DNA of 17,557 nt from contig URRK01000011.1 in the NCBI GenBank assembly GCA_900550315.1, forward strand, positions 1-17,557, written 5' to 3'. Position 1 is the stretch's first letter, and each line of letters starts with the position of its first letter. Position numbers and translations under genes: made by a program. The stretch comes from an uncultured Oscillospiraceae bacterium. GTDB lineage: Bacteria > Bacillota > Clostridia > Oscillospirales > Acutalibacteraceae. The notes beneath the pieces are model-generated. The model did no database searches. It had not been told where the DNA came from and saw only the letters and a list, made by a program, of their open reading frames with translations. Of the stretch, positions 8,075-13,829 are shown piece by piece.

Positions 8075-8617
8075 ATGAAAAAGTTTGTTTGTTTAGTATG
8101 TGGCTACACTTATACCGGCGACGCAGCGCCGGAGGAATGTCCGGTATGTCATGCGCCGGCCTCAAAATTTGTTGAGCAGAGCGGGGAGCAAAGCTGGGCC
8201 GCCGAGCACGTAATTGGCGTTGCCAAGGGTGTTGATAACCGCATTGTTGAGGGCCTGCGGGAGAATTTTAACGGCGAATGTACCGAGGTTGGCATGTACC
8301 TGGCAATGGCCCGTGCCGCCCACCGCGAGGGCTACCCCGAAATTGGCCTTTACTGGGAAAAGGCCGCGTTTGAAGAGGCCGAGCACGCCGCAAAATTTGC
8401 CGAAATGCTGGGCGAGGTTGTTTCGGCCAGCACCAAAGAGAATTTAAAAGCTCGTGTAGACGCTGAAAATGGCGCTACCAAAGGCAAAACCGAATTAGCT
8501 AAGCTGGCCAAAGAGCTGGGGCTGGACGCCATTCACGACACCGTCCATGAAATGGCCCGCGACGAAGCCCGGCACGGCAAGGCTTTTGAGGGACTTTTAA
8601 AGAGATATTTTAAATAA
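8075..8617 (+). CDS. rbr: reverse rubrerythrin (N-terminal rubredoxin, C-terminal diiron domain)
   Basis: This 180-residue cytoplasmic NAD(P)H-linked peroxide reductase type protein reduces H2O2 to water in anaerobes. The rubredoxin Fe(SCys)4 site is at the N-terminus: C6-x2-C9 and C22-x2-C25. A ferritin-like four-helix diiron domain follows, with ECTEVGMYLAMARAAH, FEEAEHAAKFAEML and EMARDEARHGKAFEGL providing the Glu/His ligands. This order is the reverse of classical rubrerythrin and matches the O2/H2O2-inducible 'reverse' rubrerythrins of Clostridium, which are known PerR targets. GGAGG (8061-8065) lies 9 nt before the ATG. The gene shares a transcript with perR and ends in a strong terminator. 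A diverged copy of its last 19 codons sits about 1 kb downstream. Confidence 0.95.
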   Translation: MKKFVCLVCGYTYTGDAAPEECPVCHAPASKFVEQSGEQSWAAEHVIGVAKGVDNRIVEGLRENFNGECTEVGMYLAMARAAHREGYPEIGLYWEKAAFEEAEHAAKFAEMLGEVVSASTKENLKARVDAENGATKGKTELAKLAKELGLDAIHDTVHEMARDEARHGKAFEGLLKRYFK

Positions 8618-8626
8618 TGATAAAAC

Positions 8627-8655
8627 ACAAAAACCGCCTAAAAGGCGGTTTTTGT
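8627..8655 (+). terminator. terminator of perR-rbr
   Basis: A 13-bp perfect stem (8627-8639 with 8643-8655) with a 3-nt loop contains CCGCC/GGCGG and a run of five Ts. Its last base is the first base of the -35 hexamer of the next promoter. Confidence 0.9.
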
Positions 8656-8683
8656 TGCAATATATGACATAATATGATATAAT
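8655..8683 (+). promoter_or_regulatory. toxin-1 mRNA promoter
   Basis: TTGCAA (8655-8660), a 17-nt spacer and TATAAT (8678-8683). The second module uses the same -35 and spacing at 9863-9891. Confidence 0.75.
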
Positions 8684-8775
8684 TCTTTTGGAATAAGGTA
8701 AACCTTAAACGGTAGGCGGTTAGCCCTTTGATTTTCAGAGGGCATTTGCCCTCTTTTAATTAAGGGGGTGATGCT

Positions 8776-8847
8776 ATGGAACAGGAAACTTTTATCATAA
8801 TTCTTATGGTACTTGTAATAGGTTACATATTAAGCATAAAAAAATAA
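8776..8847 (+). CDS. 23-residue hydrophobic peptide, type I toxin (holin-like toxin type)
   Basis: This tiny gene begins at an ATG preceded by AAGGGGGTGAT (8762-8772). The peptide starts MEQETFIIILMVLVIGYIL and ends in a Lys-Lys tail, giving one membrane-spanning helix. The mRNA leader is about 85 nt and contains hairpins that can pair the ribosome site: CCCTC at 8748-8752 faces GGGGG at 8764-8768. GGCGGTTA (8715-8722) in the leader is complementary to TAACCGCC at the stop codon (8845-8852). An antisense RNA gene overlaps the 3' end. These features match the 'putative holin-like toxin' type I families of Firmicutes (Hol_Tox/TxpA/Fst-like). Toxicity is inferred, not shown. Confidence 0.75.
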   Translation: MEQETFIIILMVLVIGYILSIKK

Positions 8848-8920
8848 CCGCCCAACCCTCACAAAGTTTAGCGGTTATCAGTTAAACAGAGGCTAACCGT
8901 CTATCGGTTTGCCTTATTTC
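8838..8920 (-). ncRNA. antisense RNA antitoxin 1
   Basis: A predicted RNA of about 83 nt starts near 8920 from its own promoter and runs against the toxin mRNA. It ends at a textbook terminator whose 8-bp stem (8871-8878 with 8844-8851) is followed by seven Ts on the minus strand, overlapping the toxin stop codon. It is complementary to the toxin mRNA's 3' untranslated region. This is the arrangement of convergent type I systems such as txpA/RatA. Confidence 0.72.
8891..8918 (+). terminator. toxin-1 mRNA terminator
   Basis: GGCTAACCG (8891-8899) pairs with CGGTTTGCC (8905-8913) except for one T-T mismatch, with a 5-nt loop, and is followed by TTATTT. The same hairpin lies in the overlap with the antisense RNA. 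Confidence 0.6.
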
Positions 8921-8926
8921 ACTTAT

Positions 8927-8954
8927 ATTATAACATATTATTTTGTTTTGTCAA
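8927..8954 (-). promoter_or_regulatory. antitoxin-1 promoter
   Basis: Minus-strand TTGACA (8949-8954), a 16-nt spacer and TATAAT (8927-8932) are both perfect hexamers. No minus-strand gene follows, so a noncoding RNA is the only sensible product. Its -35 lies 5 bases from the ribosome site of the next gene. Confidence 0.85.
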
Positions 8955-8970
8955 GATTTGAGGTGATAGA

Positions 8971-9573
8971 ATGAAAATTTTCAAATCTAAAACACATTTA
9001 ATTGGTTTTGTTTTAATTGTTGTATATTGTATATTGAATATTCTAAGCGTATTTATTACAACTCTAAAGTTTTCTAATATAACTAAAACTTTTGTGTCCT
9101 TGATTCCGATATTTTTGATACTGTGTTATTTATTTTTTGTAGACAAAACATTTAAATTTAAGAAATATATGTTTCCGTTAGCATTTGGTATAATCGTTTG
9201 TAAAAATTTATACTATGTTGTTGCTTCTATTGTTGGCACACCGAAAAACTTGTATTTTGAAGAAAAAATTATAACTCTATTTGCTATTTCTTTGTTTTTA
9301 TTATTATTTAATATCTTATGTTTTATTGGTACTTTATTTAACTTTAGATTTTCAATATTTTTAAGGACAGGATGTATTGGTTATATATCAACTATTTTTA
9401 TAATGCAAATTTATGAATTTATTGCACTTGGCGAAATTGACTATATAAATTCTATACCAAAAGAGATGTTACCTATAAGTATAATTTCTTTGATAAAGTA
9501 CTTATCTATAATACTTTTTTACACAGGAATTTTTATTTTTACAACTAATAAAAAGAACTTGGATTTTGTGTGA
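8971..9573 (+). CDS. unknown six-helix membrane protein, AT-rich
   Basis: This is a 200-residue integral membrane protein of a family I do not recognise. Predicted membrane segments are at about 10-32, 41-57, 66-88, 101-124, 133-152 and 168-191. Short Lys-rich links follow (KTFKFKKY), with a NKKNLDFV tail. There is no signal peptide, catalytic motif or transporter signature. GAGGTGA (8960-8966) precedes the ATG. The gene is far more AT-rich than its neighbours and uses A/T-ending codons (TTA, ATA, TTT, AAA), unlike the GC-richer genes on either side. This suggests recent transfer. It sits between a toxin-antitoxin module and a rubrerythrin remnant. A role in immunity, bacteriocin resistance or transport is possible but unsupported. 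Confidence 0.8.
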   Translation: MKIFKSKTHLIGFVLIVVYCILNILSVFITTLKFSNITKTFVSLIPIFLILCYLFFVDKTFKFKKYMFPLAFGIIVCKNLYYVVASIVGTPKNLYFEEKIITLFAISLFLLLFNILCFIGTLFNFRFSIFLRTGCIGYISTIFIMQIYEFIALGEIDYINSIPKEMLPISIISLIKYLSIILFYTGIFIFTTNKKNLDFV

Positions 9574-9642
9574 CAAAAGTGTGATTTTTGAAAACAGAAT
9601 CAAAAAGTTCTTCATTTAAACAGTTTTTGAGTGTAGTTTCAG

Positions 9643-9699
9643 GACGAGGCTCGTCATGGTAAGGCTTTTGAGGGCCTCTTAAATCGGTATTTTAAATAA
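9643..9699 (+). pseudogene. remnant of a second rubrerythrin gene (last 18 codons plus stop)
   Basis: The reading frame encodes DEARHGKAFEGLLNRYFK and stop, against DEARHGKAFEGLLKRYFK at the end of the intact rubrerythrin (8561-8617). I count 10 base differences in 57, nine of them silent and one giving Lys to Asn. The copy therefore comes from a real, selected, diverged paralog and not from a fresh duplication. No start codon, ribosome site or upstream rubrerythrin sequence precedes it; homology stops abruptly near 9643. The paralog's terminator (9734-9775) survives. The rest of the gene was apparently lost when the AT-rich segment arrived or by recombination. Confidence 0.85.
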
Positions 9700-9733
9700 G
9701 CGTATTTAAAAACAACAGTTTTAATAAAACAGC

Positions 9734-9775
9734 GCCAAAGCGGTATGAGAATTTTCTCATACCGCTTTGGCTTTT
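9734..9775 (+). terminator. strong terminator left from the lost rubrerythrin copy
   Basis: An 18-bp perfect stem (9734-9751 with 9754-9771) is followed by TTTTGG, 34 bases after the remnant's stop codon. Confidence 0.85.
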
Positions 9776-9862
9776 GGCAATTTAGTTTTGATTTAGGCTT
9801 TAAAGTTGCTCTTGCGGGTAGGAACCCAAACCGCTGCCTTGCCGTAGTTTGCGTTTTAACGG

Positions 9863-9891
9863 TTGCAAGCCGGCGGGCAATGTGGCATACT
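9863..9891 (+). promoter_or_regulatory. toxin-2 mRNA promoter
   Basis: TTGCAA (9863-9868), a 17-nt spacer and CATACT (9886-9891). It has the same -35 and spacing as module 1 with a weaker -10. Bases 9776-9862 show nothing recognisable. Confidence 0.55.
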
Positions 9892-9979
9892 GAAAACCGA
9901 AGAAAGATGGGCCTAATAAGGTAGGCGGTTCGTCCTCTCCAGTAAGGGGGGCGCTTTTTGCTCTCTGTGAAAGGGGGCG

Positions 9980-10072
9980 GTGCTGATAATTACATATAGT
10001 GAGTTGTTTTTACTTCTGACTTTAATTGTTTCTGTTATAGCACATGTTATTGATATAACAAAAAAGAAATAA
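9980..10072 (+). CDS. about 30-residue hydrophobic peptide, second type I toxin-like gene
   Basis: The frame contains ITYSELFLLLTLIVSV followed by a Lys-Lys-Lys tail. This is the 'TY-E-L' plus single membrane helix plus basic tail pattern of holin-like toxin peptides. It follows AAAGGGGGC (9970-9978). The start is unclear. GTG at 9980 is very close to the ribosome site, CTG (9983) and ATA (9986) come next, and no ATG is available. The start may be rare or the gene damaged. The leader shares AATAAGG and GGTAGGCGGTT with module 1. GGCGGTT (9924-9930) is complementary to AACCGCC at the stop (10071-10077), again as in module 1. Confidence 0.6.
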   Translation: MLIITYSELFLLLTLIVSVIAHVIDITKKK

Positions 10073-10148
10073 CCGCCCTGCTCCGTTAAGTTAGGCGATT
10101 ATTTCTTAACCTAATTGGACAAACCGTTTATCGGGTTTGCCTTGTTTC
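10061..10148 (-). ncRNA. antisense RNA antitoxin 2
   Basis: A predicted RNA of about 88 nt runs against toxin 2. It ends at a 10-bp stem (10094-10103 with 10068-10077, one wobble) followed by TCTTTTTTG on the minus strand, overlapping the toxin stop. The hairpin 10117-10141 lies in the overlap and could also end the toxin mRNA on the plus strand. The layout repeats module 1 element by element. Confidence 0.65.
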
Positions 10149-10154
10149 ATTACC

Positions 10155-10182
10155 GTTATAACATCTTTTAAATTTTTGTCAA
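10155..10182 (-). promoter_or_regulatory. antitoxin-2 promoter
   Basis: Minus-strand TTGACA (10177-10182), a 16-nt spacer and TATAAC (10155-10160). The spacing is the same as for antitoxin 1. Confidence 0.75.
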
Positions 10183-10295
10183 GCACCTAAGGGGGGCTTT
10201 GTTTTTTGCGGGGCGGCAAAGGCGTTTTAGCCAAAGGCTGCCGGGTTGCGCGCTACACCAAAAAGGCTAAAGTTTGCTAAGTTAAAGCTTGCTTT

Positions 10296-10853
10296 TTAAA
10301 CGGCGGCGTCGGGCTCAATTTCAGCCGAAATAAGGTTGTAGCCAAAGGCTGAGCCGCTGTTCTCAACAAAAACGGAGGAAACCGTTTTTGTGTAGGCGGT
10401 TCCGTCATGGGGAGCCACCGTCATTTGCGAGGTAACCTCAAACCCGCCGTCAACCGCTTTTACGGTTAAAATTTTGTGCGTTAAACGGGCGTAGCCCTGC
10501 GGAATTACGGCAACATAGTTGTTGTTTACATTAAAGCCGGTAGCGGTAAGGTCTACCGTGCGACCGTACATATTGGTTATAAAGCCTAAAAGCAAATCGC
10601 TGCTTAAAGCGTCATCCTCTACACGGTCGGCCAAGGCTACCATAGCGCCCTTTACCAGGACGGTGTCGTTCTCAAAATCGGTGCCAAAAAGCTGGTTGTT
10701 GTTTAACATTGTAGTAAAACGGGCTTTTTGGGCGGCGGTGACCGTTGCAGCAGGGGCGACGGCCGTTTTTTGCGAGTAAGAGGCACTGACGGAAACAGTT
10801 AAAGAAACAGCAATGACCAACAGCAGCCCTAATACAGAAAAAAGTTTTTTCAC
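10296..10853 (-). CDS. secreted protein of unknown function
   Basis: The protein has 185 residues from a GTG start at 10853. GAGGAG (10864-10869) lies 10 nt before it; the upstream ATG at 10871 overlaps this ribosome site and is rejected. The N-terminus KKLFSVLGLLLVIAVSLT is a Sec signal peptide, with probable cleavage near SVSAS. There is no lipobox Cys, so it is probably released or loosely surface-bound. The mature part is rich in beta-type segments (VDLTATGFNVNNNYVAVIPQ, GGFEVTSQMTVAPHDGTAYT) with no cysteines or known catalytic motif. I do not recognise the family. It is transcribed alone, toward the toxin modules, and I see no convincing terminator in 10191-10295. Confidence 0.75.
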   Translation of the reverse strand: MKKLFSVLGLLLVIAVSLTVSVSASYSQKTAVAPAATVTAAQKARFTTMLNNNQLFGTDFENDTVLVKGAMVALADRVEDDALSSDLLLGFITNMYGRTVDLTATGFNVNNNYVAVIPQGYARLTHKILTVKAVDGGFEVTSQMTVAPHDGTAYTKTVSSVFVENSGSAFGYNLISAEIEPDAAV

Positions 10854-10886
10854 GGCGCAAACACTCCTCACTTACGGTATGTGTTT

Positions 10887-10892
10887 ATTATA
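10887..10892 (-). promoter_or_regulatory. -10 element of the secreted-protein gene
   Basis: Minus-strand TATAAT lies 34 nt before the GTG. TTGAAA is present upstream but about 22 nt away, too far for a standard pair, so the -35 is unresolved. Confidence 0.4.
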
Positions 10893-11007
10893 TTCTATTT
10901 TTTCTAAAAAGTCTTTTCAATTCGTTTACAGTTCGATGTCAAATTGGTGACAAAAAATTACAAAATGACACCACTGTGCAAGGCCGGAATATCGCCGTAA
11001 AAAAAAC

Positions 11008-11036
11008 TGGACTTTTTTGCAAAATTATAGTATAAT
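11008..11036 (+). promoter_or_regulatory. promoter of the lipoprotein gene
   Basis: TGGACT (11008-11013), a 17-nt spacer and TATAAT (11031-11036), about 70 nt before the ATG. Confidence 0.65.
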
Positions 11037-11105
11037 ATTTTTCAAAGTGTTGTCGGGGTTCGGCAACCGCTTATTTCAATCCTGCAAGGGGAGGAATTTA
11101 ACCCA

Positions 11106-12221
11106 ATGAAACTTTTTAAAAAACTGTTGGCAATGGGCCTGTGCGCCGCGCTGGTGCTTTCTATGGTCGGCTGCCACAAAAAAAATGAAACGGCCCTTAC
11201 CATTGACGGCGTAAAAATTACATCGGCTTTGTACCTTTCGGCGTTGTTTGAGTGCGACACCGAAGCCCGCACCAAGGTAGATGAATCCAAGAAGTCGTCC
11301 AGCTCCAGCTCTTCCGCGGCGGCAACCTCGTCCGAAACCGATTATTTAGCGGAAAAAATTGACGGACAGGATTACTCTGACTATGTAAAAGCACAGGCTT
11401 TGCAGCGCTGCAAGGAGTATGCCTTTTACCAAAAAATGATTGACGGGGGCAAATTAAAGCTAACCGATGAGGAGATCTCGCAGGCTAACAGCACGGCCGA
11501 TTATTACTGGAGTTATTACAGCAGCTACTACGAGCCCAACGGCGTTTCGAAAGAAACCTACAAAAAAGCGCTGCTTTACAGCTATTATTCCAACGCCTAC
11601 TTTAAGTCTATTTACGGGGCCGGCGGGGAAAAGGAAGTTGACAGCGCAACCATCTCTAAAACCTTAGACGAAAAATATGTTTTGGCGGATGTTTTAACCA
11701 AAACCTACGAGGACGGCGCAACCGACAGCACCAAGGCTGCCTTAAAAAAGACCTTTGAGGGCTATGTAACCCGGCTGAAAAAGGGCGAGGCCTTTAAAAA
11801 GATTTACGAAGAGGTAAACGGTGCCGTTACGGCCGACGCCAGCGAGGGCACCGAAAAACCGCAGGATTCGTTAGCGAAGACCTTAGGCGCTTCGGACACC
11901 AGCAACGCCAGCGAGGATTTTGACACTGTAAAGGCCATGAAGCTGGGCGATGTTAAGCTGGTTGAAAACACCTCCGGCCTTACCATTTATGTTCGGAAAG
12001 ACATTTTGGCCGACAAATATTACCTAAACACCATGACCGACTCGGTGCTTTATTTACTAAAGCAGGAGGAGTTTGAAAAAACGGTAAAGGAAAAAACCGC
12101 CAACCTGAAGGTAGAGGAAAACGGCTTTGCCATGGGCCAGTTAAAGGTTAAGAATTTAGAGTATCCCTCGCAGCAGCAGGGCACAACCGACGCCGCCGCT
12201 ACTACAACCACCGAGCAGTAA
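11106..12221 (+). CDS. SurA/PrsA-like lipoprotein (chaperone-type, no PPIase domain seen)
   Basis: This is a 371-residue membrane-anchored extracytoplasmic protein. The signal peptide ends in the lipobox SMVGC, giving a diacylated Cys23. The start ATG follows AAGGGGAGGAA (11086-11096). Next to the anchor, ALTIDGVKITSALYLSAL resembles the opening of SurA_N/PrsA foldases ('v.G..it...y'). A Ser-rich linker follows at about 62-75, then Tyr-rich helices (YYWSYYSSYYEPNGVSKETY) and a Lys/Glu-rich helical tail (LLKQEEFEKTVKEKTANLKV). I see no parvulin PPIase core, so it would be a foldase-type chaperone without isomerase activity. The Gln/Thr-rich C-terminus looks disordered. A frameshifted gene fragment starts 17 bases after the stop and shares its transcript. 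Confidence 0.75.
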   Translation: MKLFKKLLAMGLCAALVLSMVGCHKKNETALTIDGVKITSALYLSALFECDTEARTKVDESKKSSSSSSSAAATSSETDYLAEKIDGQDYSDYVKAQALQRCKEYAFYQKMIDGGKLKLTDEEISQANSTADYYWSYYSSYYEPNGVSKETYKKALLYSYYSNAYFKSIYGAGGEKEVDSATISKTLDEKYVLADVLTKTYEDGATDSTKAALKKTFEGYVTRLKKGEAFKKIYEEVNGAVTADASEGTEKPQDSLAKTLGASDTSNASEDFDTVKAMKLGDVKLVENTSGLTIYVRKDILADKYYLNTMTDSVLYLLKQEEFEKTVKEKTANLKVEENGFAMGQLKVKNLEYPSQQQGTTDAAATTTTEQ

Positions 12222-12238
12222 GTTAAGGGGCTTACAAA

Positions 12239-12455
12239 ATGAACAAAACAGTTTTTGCAACAGGCAAGGCAAACTATGCAACCATTTTGCAAAATGCTGT
12301 ATACAAGAACGCACTGGCCGGCGGGGGGCACCTTAACGCTCTCCGCCGGTTTGTACTATTCCGGCAGCGTAGAATTAAAAAGCAACGTTTGCCTTTGCTT
12401 AGAGCCCAAGCAGGTTTTAAGCAACAAGCCAAAGCCCTTTGAACCGGGCGGCTAA
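12239..12455 (+). pseudogene. frameshifted N-terminal fragment of a pectin-lyase-fold (GH28-like) enzyme
   Basis: Translation from ATG 12239 (after AAGGGG, 12225-12230) reads MNKTVFATGKANYATILQNA and on to ALAGGG. In the +1 frame the protein continues GTLTLSAGLYYSGSVELKSN, then VCLCLEPKQVL, to a TAA at 12453. The joined product looks like the start of a right-handed beta-helix glycosidase or lyase ('A-GGGT-L-AG-Y-SG---LKSNV-L-LE---VL'). The switch falls in GGGGGG near 12318-12323; removing one G restores the frame. Only about 70 residues are present, so the catalytic part is missing and the gene is truncated as well as shifted. A sequencing error could explain the shift but not the early stop. 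Confidence 0.6.
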
Positions 12456-12491
12456 AAGTGTTTTTTGCGGGGGGTGTTTTACAAAAGCAAC

Positions 12492-12536
12492 AAACAAAAA
12501 AGAGCCGTTATTTTGCCCTTTTAGGCGGGTTCGGCT
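12492..12536 (-). terminator. terminator of the antiporter gene
   Basis: On the minus strand, AGCCG...CGGCT (12532-12536 with 12503-12507) encloses CGCC/GGGC and is followed by CTTTTTTGTTTG. Confidence 0.65.
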
Positions 12537-12578
12537 GCGTGCGCCATGGTTAGGCCGGCAAGAGTGGACCCCGCCGGT

Positions 12579-13619
12579 TTACACCGGGATTATGCCAAAC
12601 AGAGAAAGGTAGCTGTTTAGCCCGGCGGTAACAATAATAAGGTAGGCTACATAAATGCAAAGCATTAAAACGCCCTGCCAGCGGCAGAATTTTTTTTGAA
12701 TAATGGTGGGAACGGTTGCCAGCAGCGAGACTAAAATGGCAACGGGAAAATCTAAGTAAATGTTTTGGGCCGAAACCGGCAGCTGCCCGCCGTAAATAAA
12801 GGAACAGACGGCTAAAATTAAAGTGGTATCTATTACATTTGCACCAATAACATTGCCTACCGACATAGCCGTTTGCTTTTTTACAATAGCGGTAATGGCG
12901 GTTACCAGCTCGGGCAGGGAGGTGCCAATAGCCACAATAGTTACGCCAATAATGGCCTGAGAAACGCCCCAGGAGGCCGCAATTTTGCTGCCGTTATCTA
13001 CCAATAGCTGGGATCCGATTACAATGCCGGCCGCCCCGGCAACAACCCGCAAAAGGTTTAACAGCACCGACTTTTTATCGGTTGCCGGCTGTTCGGCTGC
13101 CTGCTCGGCTTTTCCGCCCTTGGCCGAGCGAATATTTTCAAAAATATAAAGCGCAAAAATAAGTAGCAGCACCACCGCGCCAAAAATAGAAAAGGAACCC
13201 CCGCGAGAGAGCAAAAACAGCGCCACAACGGCCGCTACCAGCAGCAGGGCCTTGGGGGCAAACTCTTTTGTTTTTACAGCCAGCGGCATAAAAATAATGC
13301 TAATGGCTAAAATCATGGCGGTGTTGCAAATTACCGAGCCAATACCGTTGCCAATGGCCATGCCAACCTTATCCTGCGAGGCGGCAAGGTAGTTGCCAAC
13401 GCCGCCGGTTAAGATTTGGTGCCCTTCAACGGCGGCAATGGTAGAAACAATAATTTCCGGCAGGGTGGTTGCAAGGCTAATAACGGTGGCCCCAATAATA
13501 AATTTGGGTATTTTGGTAACCTCCGCTACCCAAACGGCGCCGTCTACAAACCAGTCGCCCCCTTTTACAATCAACACAATTCCAATCGCAAACAGCAGGT
13601 ACATTAAAACGGTTTCCAT
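12579..13619 (-). CDS. CaCA-family cation antiporter (Ca2+/Na+ exchanger type), predicted Mn2+-controlled
   Basis: The protein has 346 residues from the ATG at 13619, preceded by GGAGG (13627-13631). A longer in-frame ATG at 13769 lies inside the riboswitch leader and is rejected. It is an integral membrane protein with about ten helices in two inverted halves. Each half carries the alpha-repeat ion-binding motif: GATVISLATTLPEIIVSTIA (N-half) and GVTIVAIGTSLPELVTAITA (C-half). These are partnered by AIGNGIGSVICNTAMILA and SVGNVIGANVIDTTLILA. The acidic Glu of each LPE is the expected ion ligand. A charged cytoplasmic loop (SAKGGKAEQAAEQPATDKKS) divides the halves. The family (YrbG-like) exchanges Ca2+ for Na+ or H+. 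The riboswitch upstream argues that Mn2+ is a relevant exported ion here. Confidence 0.92.
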   Translation of the reverse strand: METVLMYLLFAIGIVLIVKGGDWFVDGAVWVAEVTKIPKFIIGATVISLATTLPEIIVSTIAAVEGHQILTGGVGNYLAASQDKVGMAIGNGIGSVICNTAMILAISIIFMPLAVKTKEFAPKALLLVAAVVALFLLSRGGSFSIFGAVVLLLIFALYIFENIRSAKGGKAEQAAEQPATDKKSVLLNLLRVVAGAAGIVIGSQLLVDNGSKIAASWGVSQAIIGVTIVAIGTSLPELVTAITAIVKKQTAMSVGNVIGANVIDTTLILAVCSFIYGGQLPVSAQNIYLDFPVAILVSLLATVPTIIQKKFCRWQGVLMLCIYVAYLIIVTAGLNSYLSLFGIIPV

Positions 13620-13641
13620 GTAGGTTCCTCCAAAAAATATT

Positions 13642-13681
13642 TTGCCGCAAAGTCCAAAAAAGCAAAAACGGCAATAAAAAA
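13642..13681 (-). terminator. two further hairpins between riboswitch and antiporter gene
   Basis: On the minus strand, TTGCCG (13669-13674) pairs with CGGCAA (13642-13647) around a T-rich loop and is followed by ATATTTTTTGGAGG, directly before the start codon. It stands next to a stronger hairpin (13682-13705) with its own T run (13673-13681). Both could end transcription or shape access to the ribosome site. Confidence 0.4.
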
Positions 13682-13705
13682 GTGCATGGCATTGCAGCCA
13701 TACAC
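13675..13705 (-). terminator. second intrinsic terminator in the antiporter leader
   Basis: A 9-bp stem (13697-13705 with 13682-13690, one wobble) with a 6-nt loop is followed by TTTTTTATTG on the minus strand. Its relation to the riboswitch's own terminator just upstream is unclear. Confidence 0.65.
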
Positions 13706-13824
13706 AAAAAGCAGACTGCATGCGCCAAAAAAGCGCATGAGTCTTGTTAATTAAGGCATGCCAGGCCAAACGGCCAGCGTGTTGACATACCGCGCTAAAA
13801 AAGCGCCAACTACTCCCTCATACC
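13703..13824 (-). promoter_or_regulatory. yybP-ykoY (Mn2+) riboswitch with terminator platform
   Basis: Reading the minus strand, the leader holds the conserved GGGAGTAG (13810-13817) and CAAGACTC (13739-13746) strands. They are closed by a P1 helix, GTATGAG/CTCATGC. A hairpin GCGCT/AGCGC (13792-13806) comes next, then a helix GGTATG/CATGCC flanking the conserved GTCAACA (13780-13786), then hairpin GGCC/GGCC (13764-13775). This is the layout of the yybP-ykoY family, which senses Mn2+ between its two docked loops. The P1 3' strand is also the 5' arm of a terminator stem (13733-13743 with 13714-13725) followed by TGCTTTTTG. Ligand-stabilised P1 would prevent termination, so Mn2+ should switch the gene on. 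Confidence 0.85.
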
Positions 13825-13829
13825 ACCGT

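Noticed and set aside
8561..9699. attL/attR of an integrated element formed by the rubrerythrin 3'-end repeats
   Set aside because: No integrase or recombinase gene lies between them and the copies differ at 10 of 57 bases, so I keep it only as an alternative in the findings.
13620..13769. Longer N-terminus for the antiporter
   Set aside because: The extension is translated riboswitch and terminator sequence; GGAGG precedes the ATG at 13619.
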